Assembly: GCF_000233715.2 (NCBI RefSeq)
Contig: NC_021184.1
Span: 1,644,501-1,708,500 of the forward strand
Length of the DNA: 64,000 nt
From: Desulfoscipio gibsoniae DSM 7213
Lineage (GTDB): Bacteria > Bacillota > Desulfotomaculia > Desulfotomaculales > Desulfallaceae
Reading direction: 5' to 3'
The position numbers were made by a program, and so were the translations under genes. Of the stretch, positions 1 to 8,392 are shown piece after piece. Under the pieces are notes generated by a model. The model did not search any database, was not told the origin of the DNA, and saw only the letters and a program-made list of their open reading frames with translations. Position 1 is the stretch's first letter, and every line of letters begins with the position of its first letter.

Positions 1-50
1 AACTTACCCCCTGTATATAATGCCTAATTTTTAAATATAAGGAGCAAGAT

Positions 51-569
51 ATGAAAATATTAAAAAACTTGGAGAATTTAAGTAGGTTAGCTATGTCTAC
101 GGGGGAAAAACAAAAGATGATAAATGTTAGCGAGGTATTTCATATCTGGAATCACTTGGTGCAAAGATATAATGTAATCCATTTGACAAGTTTATTGGAG
201 GCTTTTGCCAGCGATCCGGATTTAAAGATAATTCTTGCCTCTGGGAAAAAAACCCTCGGTAAACATGTATCGTTGTTGGAGAAAGAGATGATGACATATG
301 GGATACCATTGCCCAATAGACCACCAAAATATACGAAATCCACAGTAAATATAGAGGGTATCACAGATAGATTTATTTTCCGGCGCGTCCTTAGAGGTAT
401 TCAGTCATTTTTGCCTACTCATACAATGGCCCTTATTCATAGTACTTCTCCACAAATTAGGGAGCTATTTATAACATTTTTAATAGAAGAATTAAAATTA
501 TATGACGGGCTATTGGAATATGGTAAGCTAAAAACTTATGAAGTGAAACCACCAATTTATAAGATATAA
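51..569 (+). CDS. DUF3231-like protein, single domain
   Basis: The 172-aa product resembles one half of the DUF3231 family, which usually carries two ferritin-like helical repeats in about 340 aa; here there is one. The helical body is followed by the family-like turn GIPLPNRPP near residues 84-92 and a second helical pair. No signal peptide is visible. The start has a good AAGGAG site (positions 40-45) six bases upstream, and a TATAAT-like box lies at 16-21. DUF3231 proteins are common in spore-formers and have no settled biochemical role; the family call is from pattern only. Confidence 0.6.
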   Translation: MKILKNLENLSRLAMSTGEKQKMINVSEVFHIWNHLVQRYNVIHLTSLLEAFASDPDLKIILASGKKTLGKHVSLLEKEMMTYGIPLPNRPPKYTKSTVNIEGITDRFIFRRVLRGIQSFLPTHTMALIHSTSPQIRELFITFLIEELKLYDGLLEYGKLKTYEVKPPIYKI

Positions 570-883
570 TTTCGTTAAAGTAAGACATGGGAAGACATGG
601 GTGGGAAGAAGACATGGGGACGTTTCATCTGTCTCATATTTGTTCTTTCATTTTGATGAATTTCTTTAGAAATGATTAGTATTGATTTAATATAATGTGT
701 AATTCATAATATATTGAAAAAACATAGCTTAATAACGAGGATAATTGTTCTAATTATAAAACGAATCCAATGGCGTCGTCCTTATCTTCCAGCTGAGAAA
801 GATTCCCTTGACTTTATTTTGCAAATATTTTAAACTGTTAGCAGACTTGATATATTTTATACCCAATGCATAACTAAAAAAAA
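570..883. other. Intergenic region with short AGACATGGG repeats
   Basis: No gene is seen. The motif AGACATGG occurs three times (583-590, 593-600, 610-617) and is followed by GGGGACGTTTCATCTGTC, a phrase resembling dispersed repeats near REP-type elements. The rest is AT-rich leader sequence in front of the riboswitches. Confidence 0.4.
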
Positions 884-984
884 TTCTCCGAGTCTTGTGC
901 ACCTGCAGACGTGATGTTATGGTGACCGGACCGGCAGGGTATATCGGGAAACCGGTATGCCTCCCATTGTGGAAAGGAGAGGAT
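884..984 (+). promoter_or_regulatory. Moco-type riboswitch, first copy
   Basis: The segment has the conserved blocks of the molybdenum (or tungsten) cofactor RNA motif: CTCCGAG at its start, GGTGACC, a GGGAAACCGG segment, and GCCTCCC followed by GGAAAGGAGA at its end. A second copy with the same blocks lies 75 nt downstream, and modABC follows, which is the expected target. It probably acts by transcription attenuation through the terminator at 1006-1040. The ligand (Mo versus W cofactor) cannot be told from sequence alone. Confidence 0.75.
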
Positions 985-1005
985 TACCGGCCATTATTGA
1001 ACAGG

Positions 1006-1040
1006 CCCGGCATTGCCATTTTCACAATGCCGGGTTTTTA
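1006..1040 (+). terminator. Attenuator terminator of first Moco riboswitch
   Basis: Ten-base-pair stem CCCGGCATTG / CAATGCCGGG followed by a T-rich run. It lies 22 nt after the riboswitch core, where an expression platform is expected. Confidence 0.85.
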
Positions 1041-1058
1041 TTTTTAACAAATAAATAT

Positions 1059-1153
1059 GTCTCCGAGCCTGGTGACCTAAGCCTAAAGTATGGTTGCCCG
1101 GCCGTTAGGGTGCATGGGGAAACCGGTGTGCCTCCCATTGCGGAAAGGAGAAT
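1059..1153 (+). promoter_or_regulatory. Moco-type riboswitch, second copy
   Basis: Second, more canonical copy: CTCCGAGCCTGGTGACC at 1061-1077, GGGGAAACCGG, GCCTCCC, then GGAAAGGAGA at 1142-1151. It sits between terminator 1 and terminator 2, so transcripts must pass two ligand-sensing gates in series before reaching the first gene of the operon. Confidence 0.8.
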
Positions 1154-1177
1154 GCGAACTTTATCTTAGCTATAAAG

Positions 1178-1211
1178 CTTTGTCCTTTTTGCAATGGGCA
1201 AAGTTTTTTGT
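1178..1211 (+). terminator. Attenuator terminator of second Moco riboswitch
   Basis: Eight-base-pair stem CTTTGTCC / GGGCAAAG with six T residues, ending about 20 nt before the ATG at 1230. Confidence 0.75.
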
Positions 1212-1229
1212 TTTATGGGGGGTGACAAT

Positions 1230-1655
1230 ATGAAAGATAAGCTTGCTGACTTTCTGGTTTTATTTAGGCGTGGCGAGGTTACTGGAATACATAATGAAAG
1301 AGAGGTGGAACTTAAAGAAATATGTAATAGCCTGGGGGGGCTTGACTGCAAAGTTTTCGACCCTTATATGGTATATTCGAATTTGGCTGATAACGGACTC
1401 TTGGTAAGGGTTGAAACTAAAAACCTTGATGGATCTTGGAGTATATTATTTTACTATCCAGTTGAAAAAAATAAAAACAATGTTAGAAGAAAAATTATCA
1501 ACTTTATATTGGACGAGGCTAGATACGATTACAAGTTATTAAAGAATGGCTATGCTGTCGTCACTAACAATAATGGTAATCTTAAACTTGCCTGCATCAG
1601 GAAGAGCCTGAAAAATACCATTAAGAGAAAAAGAAAATTCTTAAACAAAGCTTAA
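1230..1655 (+). CDS. Hypothetical protein under Moco riboswitch control
   Basis: A 141-aa soluble, Lys-rich protein that I do not recognise. It has no signal peptide or membrane span; the C terminus is strongly basic. The ATG at 1230 is chosen over an in-frame ATG at 1194 because GGGGGGTGA precedes it at the right distance and the upstream ATG falls inside the terminator hairpin. It is the first gene after two Moco riboswitches and 74 bp before modA, so a part in molybdate/tungstate uptake or cofactor use is a reasonable inference, not a demonstrated function. Confidence 0.6.
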   Translation: MKDKLADFLVLFRRGEVTGIHNEREVELKEICNSLGGLDCKVFDPYMVYSNLADNGLLVRVETKNLDGSWSILFYYPVEKNKNNVRRKIINFILDEARYDYKLLKNGYAVVTNNNGNLKLACIRKSLKNTIKRKRKFLNKA

Positions 1656-1729
1656 CAAGAGTTTGCTCCCAATAGGTTAAGACTGTCTGTACCCAGGTCT
1701 CTAGAAACTTATAGCATAGGAGTGGGAAA

Positions 1730-2503
1730 ATGTTCACCAAAGTACTTAAGAAACTGTTATGTACCTTGACAGCCATTATTGTTACCGGGTCGGTAATGTT
1801 ATTAAGCGGGTGCAGCACCAAAGAAGAACAGCTTAATGTCTATGTTGCAGCCGGGTTGAAAAAACCAATGGAGAAAGTGATTACCGCTTTTCAGGAAGAA
1901 ACAGGCGTTAAAGTTACTCCCAACTACGGGCCATCCGGTGGACTTTATACTCAAATTAAAGAAGGACAACCATGTGATTTATACTTTTCAGCCGACTGGT
2001 TATACATTGATAAGATTGAAGATGATGGCAATTTGATTGCTGCGCAAAAGTTTTTACAAGATCATATGGTGCTGATTGTTTCCGAAACAGGAAAAACCAA
2101 AGTAAAAACCGTCCAGGATTTAAATAAACCGGGGGTGACGGTGGGCATTTGTGATCCTAATGCACCCGTCGGAGTTTATGCTGAGACAGCCCTGAAAAAT
2201 ATGGATCTTTGGGATCAGCTAAACCAAACCGGGAATTTAAAGGCGCGTCCTTCCACAGTTAACCAACTGGCGATTATGGTCCAGAAGGACGAGCTTGATG
2301 CCGGATTAATCTTCAGCAGCGTCGCAAAGGGGTTTGGTGTGGAGCACGTGCAGACAATACCGCAGGAGTATACCGGTGAAATTATCTTTGGAGCAGCGAC
2401 AATCAAAGGAGGCAACGAAATGCTGGCCCAAAAGTTCTTGGATTGTGCCAATGAAAATATAGATGAATTTATTCAAGCGGGATGGCAGGCGTACCAAGAA
2501 TGA
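1730..2503 (+). CDS. modA: Molybdate/tungstate ABC transporter substrate-binding lipoprotein
   Basis: 257 aa. The N terminus is a lipoprotein signal with lipobox LLSGC (Cys28). The mature part begins LNVYVAAGLKKPMEK and keeps ModA-type features: an oxyanion-contact Ser near GPSGGLYTQI, DLYFSADW, and GICDPNAPVGVYAE in the second lobe. It captures molybdate or tungstate outside the membrane and hands it to ModBC. The stop overlaps the start of modB by an ATGA junction. Mo versus W specificity is not decided by the sequence I can see. Confidence 0.9.
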   Translation: MFTKVLKKLLCTLTAIIVTGSVMLLSGCSTKEEQLNVYVAAGLKKPMEKVITAFQEETGVKVTPNYGPSGGLYTQIKEGQPCDLYFSADWLYIDKIEDDGNLIAAQKFLQDHMVLIVSETGKTKVKTVQDLNKPGVTVGICDPNAPVGVYAETALKNMDLWDQLNQTGNLKARPSTVNQLAIMVQKDELDAGLIFSSVAKGFGVEHVQTIPQEYTGEIIFGAATIKGGNEMLAQKFLDCANENIDEFIQAGWQAYQE

Positions 2504-3276
2504 AAAGAGATATAATCGGTGTAATCTTTCTCCCTCTATTTCTGCTCCTGGTTGTCTACCCAATGGTTGCCCTTTTAGGGCATCTTAACTTCGAAGGGAC
2601 AGTTAAAACCTTAACTGACTATTACTTCTGGGACAGCGTCAAAAACACCCTTATTGCAGCTTTTGCTGCAGCTTTGCTCGGTTCTTTTCTGGCCCTGGGA
2701 TTTGGCTATTATCACCTTTTTGCGCAAAATACCATTATCTATCGATTGGCCAATCTTATGAATGATTTACCTATAGCGCTGCCCCACACAGTGGCAGGTC
2801 TTGCTTTGCTCCTGGCCTTTGGCAGGAATACCTTTGGCTTTATAAGTAATACCGGTCTGGCTTTTATGCTCATTTCAGTTGTGTTGGCAATGTTTTTCGT
2901 CTCCTACCCCCTGGCAGCGCGGGCTATTGCTTCCGGAGTGGATCAAATCGACTCCGAAATTATAGCAGTGGCCCGTACACTGGGCGATACTCCGCAAAAG
3001 GCATATTTACACGTCGTTGTCCCTGCTTTGGGGGAAGCATTGTTTTCCGGCTTTGTTTTAACTTTCGCTCGCTCGCTAAGTGAATTTGCGGCAGTTATTA
3101 TGTTCGGAGGAAACGTTCCGGGCAGTACCCAGGTTCTAGCTTCTTATGTGTTTACCAAGGTTGAGGAAGGTGAGCTTGAGATGGCTATTACAGCCAGCGC
3201 CTTCTGTATTGTTTTATCCCTGACCATCGTTGTTGTGTTAAGTATTTTTAATGCGAGGAGGCGAAAATATGCTTGA
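2500..3276 (+). CDS. modB: Molybdate/tungstate ABC transporter permease
   Basis: 258 aa, strongly hydrophobic with about five to six membrane spans. It carries a typical EAA-loop (AVARTLGDTPQKAYLHVVVP, near residue 165), the cytoplasmic contact for the ATPase. I chose the ATG that overlaps the modA stop (ATGA); an in-frame ATG at 2482 is an alternative. The gene also overlaps modC by 8 bp, so modABC is translationally coupled. Confidence 0.9.
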   Translation: MKRDIIGVIFLPLFLLLVVYPMVALLGHLNFEGTVKTLTDYYFWDSVKNTLIAAFAAALLGSFLALGFGYYHLFAQNTIIYRLANLMNDLPIALPHTVAGLALLLAFGRNTFGFISNTGLAFMLISVVLAMFFVSYPLAARAIASGVDQIDSEIIAVARTLGDTPQKAYLHVVVPALGEALFSGFVLTFARSLSEFAAVIMFGGNVPGSTQVLASYVFTKVEEGELEMAITASAFCIVLSLTIVVVLSIFNARRRKYA

Positions 3277-3973
3277 AGCTGTTGATATTAGCAAATATTT
3301 CAAAGAACAGGCGGTACTACAAGAAGTTACGCTCAAGGTTGGTTCCGAAATCAAGGTGATTATCGGACTTAACGGTAGCGGTAAATCCACCTTGCTTAAA
3401 ATTATTGCCGGAATAATCAAAGGTGACGGAGGTCAGGTGAAAATTAACGGGCAAATTGTAACAAATTTTTCGCCTGAAAAACGTGGGGTAGGTTACGTAC
3501 CTCAGCATCCCGCTTTGTTTAATCATCTAACTGTATGGGATAATATTATTTACTCAGTTAAAAACGGGCGGGGTTCGAAAGATGCAGGGGCGCAGGTGGC
3601 GGAAATGCTCGGGTTGGCGGACATCTTAAAAAAGAAACCCAAAGAGTTGAGCGGTGGCTTTAAAAGCAGGGTTTCTTTGGCCCGGGCACTAGCCTCCGAA
3701 CCCAAGGTCATACTGCTCGATGAACCGCTAAGCGATATTGACGCTGCAACGAAAGAAAACTTGTTACCTCAGTTTCGAGATGTATTCAAGAGTCACGAAA
3801 TACCTGTGCTGTATGTTACCCATGACGTCCGGGAAGCCGAAATTGTGGGGGATAGCTTTGCGGTAATGATTGGGGGAAAGGTGATGGAAATTAGTTCTGC
3901 CCGTATGGCATTTGATATGATAAGGGACAATTACCTAAATTCCTTTATGCCGGCCGGAACGGCGGTTTCATAG
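3269..3973 (+). CDS. modC: Molybdate/tungstate ABC transporter ATPase
   Basis: 235 aa. Walker A GLNGSGKST near residue 34, Q-loop in YVPQHP, signature LSGGFKSRVSLARALA, Walker B VILLDEPLSDID and the switch His in YVTHD. The ATG at 3269 has GAGGAGG nine bases upstream. The protein lacks the C-terminal TOBE/MOP regulatory domain of long ModC proteins, as in the shorter WtpC/TupC-like forms. Confidence 0.9.
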   Translation: MLEAVDISKYFKEQAVLQEVTLKVGSEIKVIIGLNGSGKSTLLKIIAGIIKGDGGQVKINGQIVTNFSPEKRGVGYVPQHPALFNHLTVWDNIIYSVKNGRGSKDAGAQVAEMLGLADILKKKPKELSGGFKSRVSLARALASEPKVILLDEPLSDIDAATKENLLPQFRDVFKSHEIPVLYVTHDVREAEIVGDSFAVMIGGKVMEISSARMAFDMIRDNYLNSFMPAGTAVS

Positions 3974-4241
3974 GCGTTATAATTATCCTGGCTGCCGTTT
4001 GTTATAAGATGGGAAAGCCATATTTTGTTAAACTAAAACCACAGGCAAGATGAGTCACGCAGGTGAACATACCGCAATGTTGCATAGGTAAATGGTGGTC
4101 GTACATATGCAAAACTAATTCGGCTCACGGATCAAGGAAACTCATTGAGGAAAGAAAAAATAAGGAAGCCAAGGGGAAGTGCTTTAGCTTATGTTATAAT
4201 AATAAGCAGATATACCAATAAATGACTAGGGGTTGAGTATA

Positions 4242-4964
4242 ATGCCGGTTCTGGAAGATATTATTTCCACCTTGGACGATGATGCTGCCGTTAAAGAAGT
4301 GCGAATTGGTCCTTTTTGGACCGCGGTTGTCAGTCAAAGGTGTGGTCTTGCTTCATCCATGTTTGCTCATGGGCACCACCAACGGGTTCCTGCGCCTGAT
4401 GCTGGCAAGCTCACTGAAAAGACAGCATGGGAATTGGTGCAAGAAGTTAATTCTGAAAGCGACATGATGAGATGTATAGCTTGCTCGGCAATTAACTCTA
4501 TTTTGCAGGTTGACTTAAACCGTTGTGTAGAAATTAATGCAGGGAGCGTATTGATGAAAAAAGCAGGGAATAAAAAGGTGGCCATAGTAGGACACTTTCC
4601 CTTCATAGAGAAAATCCGCCAGGTAGCCTCTTCTTTATGGGTACTAGAGAAGCGTCCCATTGAGGGAGATGAGCCTGCGGAAAAAGCGTCAGAGATTATA
4701 CCTCAGGCCGATATCGTAGCCATAACCGGAACTGCTTTAATAAATGGAACAATGGATGATTTGCTTTCTTATTGCAGAAAAAGTAGTTTCGTTATGGTTT
4801 TAGGCCCTACTACACCGATATCTACTGTATGGTTTGATTATGGCGTGGATATGGTTTTAGGTTCCGTTGTAACAAATGTAGAAGATGCCCTGAAAAAGAT
4901 TTCAGAAGGGGCGATCTTTAGGCAGCTTAAAGATTGCGTGAGGCTTTTAGCAATAAAGCGTTAG
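4242..4964 (+). CDS. DUF4213/DUF364 putative heavy-metal chelation protein
   Basis: 240 aa. The N-terminal part (VRIGPFWTAVVSQRCGLAS) matches the pattern of DUF4213, and the C-terminal half (KKVAIVGHFPFIEKIR, ADIVAITGTALINGTMDDLL, VMVLGPTTPIS) that of DUF364, a PLP-independent fold linked by context to metal handling. The ATG at 4242 follows AGGGG at 4228-4232; a TTG at 4233 is possible. A TATAAT box at 4195-4200 suggests its own promoter. Lying downstream of modABC, it may act in Mo/W or other metal homeostasis. Confidence 0.75.
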   Translation: MPVLEDIISTLDDDAAVKEVRIGPFWTAVVSQRCGLASSMFAHGHHQRVPAPDAGKLTEKTAWELVQEVNSESDMMRCIACSAINSILQVDLNRCVEINAGSVLMKKAGNKKVAIVGHFPFIEKIRQVASSLWVLEKRPIEGDEPAEKASEIIPQADIVAITGTALINGTMDDLLSYCRKSSFVMVLGPTTPISTVWFDYGVDMVLGSVVTNVEDALKKISEGAIFRQLKDCVRLLAIKR

Positions 4965-4994
4965 ACCTGCGAACATAAGGACTTATAATTAAAC

Positions 4995-5028
4995 AGCCCG
5001 GCAGCTAAAAAAGCTCCCGGACTTTTTT
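4995..5028 (+). terminator. Rho-independent terminator after DUF364 gene
   Basis: Twelve-pair stem with two mismatches (AGCCCGGCAGCT / AGCTCCCGGACT), A-rich loop, then TTTTTT. Confidence 0.75.
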
Positions 5029-5415
5029 ATTGCTTGGGCCTAATATTATCATCATAGTTAATCACCTTTTACATTCCAAAATGAACTATATTTATATTAA
5101 TACAAGACTTTCCATTGTAAACTGTTTTGTTTTAAGATAACGTAAGAGCATTTTATTTGAGTAATCTATGGCTATAATGAGATAAATAACGCACAGAGGA
5201 GCTGTATAATTTTGCTCCTTTTTTTACTTAATCCTTTTGGAGGCATACTGCCATTTGTTGGCATATAATGATACGAAGTATACAAGAAGATGGTTACTCG
5301 ATATACGCTGCCGAACCAGGACGACCTCGTCAGGACGGTAGAGGAATTGTCTTGGATATAATTGTTATTACGTCGCCGCCTGTTTATGATGTGCAGAAAT
5401 TGAATTACGACTATA
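5029..5415. other. Intergenic region with one terminator-like hairpin
   Basis: I see no convincing gene. A hairpin AGGAGC / GCTCCT followed by T7 lies at 5197-5226 (plus strand) with a TATAAT-like box 20 nt before it, so a very short terminated transcript is possible. A 53-codon open frame at 5268-5429 lacks a ribosome-binding site and runs into the opposite gene. Confidence 0.4.
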
Positions 5416-6144
5416 TTAACCCCAAATAAGCATATGTAGGCCTATTAGTATTAACAAAACTCCAACAAATTTTATAAATCGTTCTTTAGGTAATTTTTCA
5501 ATTGTTTTTTTCCCTGCCCATGTTCCAAGAATCATAGCAACGCCAACGAATAACCCAATTTCGAAACCTTTTAAACCAATATCTAAGAATTTTTGATATA
5601 TAACAATTTTAGTTATATGCATCGCTACTGCTGTTGTCGCTTCACTGGCAATATAGGATACTGGTGGGAGACCTAAAGAGAGAAATAATGCTGCACCTAT
5701 TGGTCCTGCGCTACCAACTAAGCCAGATATTAATCCTGTAATACACCCACCCAAGAACACTATTTTGTCATTGGGTTGGAACTTCAAAATGTTAAATTGC
5801 TTTAATACAACAAATGCTATGATAGCTAAACCAACAAGCCTGGTAATTAATTCTTTTGGTGCCGTAACAAATGAAAAAGAACCAAGAATAGCCATTGGTA
5901 TTGCACCTAAAACAAAAACTTTAACAGGCTTCCAATCTACTTGCTTAAAACCAAAATAAACTCGTGAGATGTTACCGATGAGTTGGGCTACGGTAAGAAC
6001 TGGTACAGCCAACGCTGTCCCTAGAGTATTTGTTAAAAGCGGAAGTAATAATAATGCCCCGCCAAAACCAGCGGCACCCGAAATTGCTGCGGCAATAAAA
6101 CCTCCTAGGAACAGCAAAGTATATATGCAAAACTGGTTGTCCAC
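5416..6144 (-). CDS. TauE/SafE-family membrane permease
   Basis: 242 aa with about eight hydrophobic spans and the family's two internal glycine-rich repeats (GAAGFGGALLLLP and GLVGSAGPIGAALFL). The family exports or imports sulfite, sulfoacetate and related organosulfur anions. I prefer the GTG at 6144, which has AAGGA 8 nt upstream; longer in-frame starts up to 6231 would add a polar extension without a clear ribosome-binding site. The substrate is unknown. Confidence 0.8.
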   Translation of the reverse strand: MDNQFCIYTLLFLGGFIAAAISGAAGFGGALLLLPLLTNTLGTALAVPVLTVAQLIGNISRVYFGFKQVDWKPVKVFVLGAIPMAILGSFSFVTAPKELITRLVGLAIIAFVVLKQFNILKFQPNDKIVFLGGCITGLISGLVGSAGPIGAALFLSLGLPPVSYIASEATTAVAMHITKIVIYQKFLDIGLKGFEIGLFVGVAMILGTWAGKKTIEKLPKERFIKFVGVLLILIGLHMLIWG

Positions 6145-6227
6145 GGTATCAATCCTTCTTTTTTTATATTTACTAGTTACGTCACTATTGTTGCACATTC
6201 CAAAGCTGATACGCAATAGAGCCGTAT

Positions 6228-6795
6228 TCACGGGGGGAGGCCAGAGAGGAAGCTATTTAAGAAACGCCTACGGGCGTCTTTTTTATTTGTGGGGGTGTTA
6301 ATATAATCGTCTATTATGCCGGGGCGACGGGGCATGTTACCGCGATAGTCCGACGCTTTAACAACCGCAGCTTTTTTATACCCAAAATCAGCTGAATAAT
6401 AAGGCTTGTAGCCCTCGGGTATTTTCAGTTCTTTTCGCAATTCGGAACCTTGAGGTGAATTAAACGCTAACAATACAAAGAAAATCCAGCACGACCCTAG
6501 CCCGATTGACTCTGCAGCGAGCAACAAGTTCTGAGTAGCAGCGGCACAATCCGCTTCCAGGGGTACGGGAGCCTGCTCATTGCCAGATACTATTATCAGT
6601 GTCGGTGAACCGTACAAACAATTGAACTGCACATTATTCCCTAGTTTCCTTAAATGTTCCATATCCATTTGTTTCGCGGCTTCTTTAGCTGCAAGATTTA
6701 GTCTGTCCAGCAGTTCCTTGTTTTGTATTACTGTAAAATGCCATGCCTGGTCCCAGGCGTAAGGAGCATCGTCTTGCCATGATTGTAACCTCCTG
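6228..6795 (-). pseudogene. Nitroreductase-family pseudogene
   Basis: The frame reads ...DDAPYAWDQAWHFTVIQNK, then a FMN-dependent nitroreductase-like body (LYGSPTLIIVSG, DCAAATQNLLLAAESIGLGSCW, DFGYKK). The first 30 or so residues with the FMN-binding RRS motif are missing: an in-frame TAA lies just upstream of the readable part. The C-terminal end reads through what looks like a hairpin (GACGCC...GGCGTC-like, about 6260-6285), so the normal stop is probably lost too. Both ends are decayed. Confidence 0.7.
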
Positions 6796-6874
6796 TAGTT
6801 TTACTTACAGGACACGCGTGGTTTCTAAATGGGATACGTTTTTTACGCATACGTTTTACGCGTACGTTCGGAAA

Positions 6875-6912
6875 CAAAAAGGCCGAACGTGTTAATTTCA
6901 CGTTCGGCCTTA
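6875..6912 (-). terminator. Strong terminator, probably once served tRNA-Leu
   Basis: Perfect 13-bp stem (AAGGCCGAACGTG / CACGTTCGGCCTT) followed on the minus strand by a T5 run. It lies 25 bp from the tRNA-Leu 3' fragment at 6937, in the position a terminator of the uninterrupted tRNA gene would take. Confidence 0.8.
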
Positions 6913-6936
6913 ATCCCCGTTATATCGGGCATTTTC

Positions 6937-6955
6937 TGGTGTCGGAGACGGGACT
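6937..6955 (-). repeat. 3' fragment of tRNA-Leu, candidate att site
   Basis: Nineteen bases (TGGTGTCGGAGACGGGACT on plus) identical to the 3' end of tRNA-Leu at 20479-20497, in direct orientation and including the encoded CCA. No other part of a tRNA is present. It is the expected scar of an element integrated at the tRNA 3' end. Confidence 0.75.
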
Positions 6956-7019
6956 ATACTTTATCCGCACAGCTTTAAATTGTCTCGAGGTAAGAAAGTC
7001 CGCTGATATTATTTTGGTG

Positions 7020-7113
7020 CATAAGCTTCCGCAACCTAGCGGAAGGGCGCACGCGGTAGCGAGCGTGGGGCCGCAGCCGCGGTCTTCTCGCCGGGGCGGC
7101 ACGACGCCCCACC
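7020..7113. repeat. Structured GC-rich repeat, copy A
   Basis: A GC-rich block beginning with a perfect hairpin (CTTCCGC AACCT GCGGAAG, with one extra A) and continuing GGCGCACGCGGTAGCGAGCG, GGGGCCGCAGCCGCGG, CCGGGGCGGC. It aligns along its whole length with 8266-8348, where the stems keep pairing potential although bases differ. It could be a small RNA or a recombination/replication repeat. No coding function is seen. Confidence 0.45.
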
Positions 7114-7203
7114 GGTGGCAAAGAATAAACTAACGCGTGCACCAGCCTGTACGTGGGGTGGGTATGTGGGACGACAAACCATCGCGCGTAGCTAATGGCT
7201 TTA

Positions 7204-7530
7204 CTATTTAGGGTCAAAGGATCCTTGCAAATTATCGAGCAGTTTTTTCGATTTTTGAAAAGGTTCCGAGATGATGTTTACTTTTTCTGATTGAAGAATC
7301 TCGTTCATCTCGAAATAATCAACTCCCAGCATCTCGGCACACTGTCTGATGGTCATCCGACCTTCGCGATAAGCCTGGATGGCCTCTTTTTTGTAATTTT
7401 CGCGTAATGCAACCGAAACCAACTGTTGCAATGCGGATGAACGATCAAGATACTTTTGGGAAGCGTAAGCGTCCAGCTTTTTTAAAAGCACTGGATCAAA
7501 TTCAGTGTTTATTTTTATTTTTTTTCCCAT
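7204..7530 (-). CDS. RHH/UPF0175-like antitoxin of PIN pair
   Basis: 108 aa. The N-terminal part (INTEFDPVLLKKLDAYASQ) resembles a ribbon-helix-helix DNA-binding segment; residues 45-80 (YREGRMTIRQCAEMLGVDYFEMNEIL) match the UPF0175-type HTH found in antitoxins paired with DUF3368/PIN toxins. The ATG overlaps the end of the upstream toxin remnant, the usual coupling in such pairs. The antitoxin frame is intact while its toxin is broken. Confidence 0.65.
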   Translation of the reverse strand: MGKKIKINTEFDPVLLKKLDAYASQKYLDRSSALQQLVSVALRENYKKEAIQAYREGRMTIRQCAEMLGVDYFEMNEILQSEKVNIISEPFQKSKKLLDNLQGSFDPK

Positions 7531-8021
7531 TGTTGTTTAGCCTCCAGATAAATTTTAGCGGCCTTCCCATCAAGCCGATTATGTTTAACTAAACTATCAA
7601 GGGCTGATTTTAGACTGTCATAATTAAGGTAATAAATCAGGAATTCCGGTGAATTATGCGTTTTGAGGTTGATGTGGAAGAGCCTTGCTACGCAATCTTC
7701 TGTCGTCAGTCAATAAGATGGCTCCGCGTTGAAAGGCCAGAGATAAAACCTTATCAACCACCGGCGATATTCCTCTTGTTTGAAGACGAGTTGATACTGT
7801 TAACTTTGCTACTAACGGGGGCTCGGGCAAAAAGACCTCCTGGCTGATAATAAACGCATCGGCATACCCCCGGTGTAATCCCCTATCTCAACAACCTCCT
7901 CGTAGACCTCATCCGGGCAAAACACGAGCCCGGGTAATAGCTTAATAAATTGGAGGCCGTTAATCTTTGACAGTGAGATTAGAAATGACGAGTCAGCTAT
8001 GTATTCAGGCAAAGTTTTCAC
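7515..8021 (-). pseudogene. PIN-domain (DUF3368-like) toxin, two frameshifts
   Basis: Three frames read in succession give one PIN-like protein. Frame 1 (GTG at 8021): YIADSSFLISLSKIN with the first acidic residue, up to EIGDYTG. After a shift in a G run near 7870 the next frame reads ADAFIISQEVFLPEP ... VVDKVLSLAFQRGAILLTDD, containing the late acidic motif. After a second shift near 7650 a third frame reads YDSLKSALDSLVKHNRLDG...KQQWEKK and ends at 7515, overlapping the antitoxin start. It would be a ~165-aa PIN RNase if repaired. Confidence 0.7.
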
Positions 8022-8392
8022 CCGCTTGTAATTTCGAGGTTACGCAAATTATACCATATCCTGTAATTAGGGACAACGACAACAGAGCTCTTCTATTATA
8101 AGCAGGCCAATTTGGGGATAAGCAGCCGCTGCCCCCTCGGCAGCTTTAACCATACCCAGGCTATGCTCCCAAAGGAATACGCCCTTTAACTCATCCCGGG
8201 CGTAAGCTTCCACTTCCCTCCGGGTCTACCTGATGTGTTTATTTTTTTGTGGGTGATGGTTTTATGCTCAATAACCTTCCGCACCTGGCAGAAGGTCGCG
8301 CACGGTAGCGCGCGAGGGGTCGCAGCTGCGTCCCCCGTCTTAAGGCGGTACTTGATGCCTGCCAGTCTTAAAATGTGTACTAAAAACAAGTG
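8022..8392. other. Intergenic region with coding scrap and repeat B
   Basis: No intact gene. On the minus strand an open stretch at about 8090-8225 reads VEAYARDELKGVFLWEHSLG... and may be the tail of a lost gene; I cannot name it. The structured repeat B (8266-8348) occupies the rest. Confidence 0.35.
8266..8348. repeat. Structured GC-rich repeat, copy B
   Basis: Aligns with 7020-7113: CCTTCCGCACCTGGCAGAAGG hairpin (about one mismatch), then a GCGCACGGTAGCGCGC hairpin and GGGGTCGCAGCTGCGTCCCC. Compared with copy A the bases differ but the same stems form. It ends about 45 bp before the stop of the HNH gene on the other strand. Confidence 0.45.

Noticed and set aside
5268-5429. 53-codon frame in the 5-kb intergenic region
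   Set aside because: No ribosome-binding site and it overlaps the end of the TauE gene; composition gives no support.
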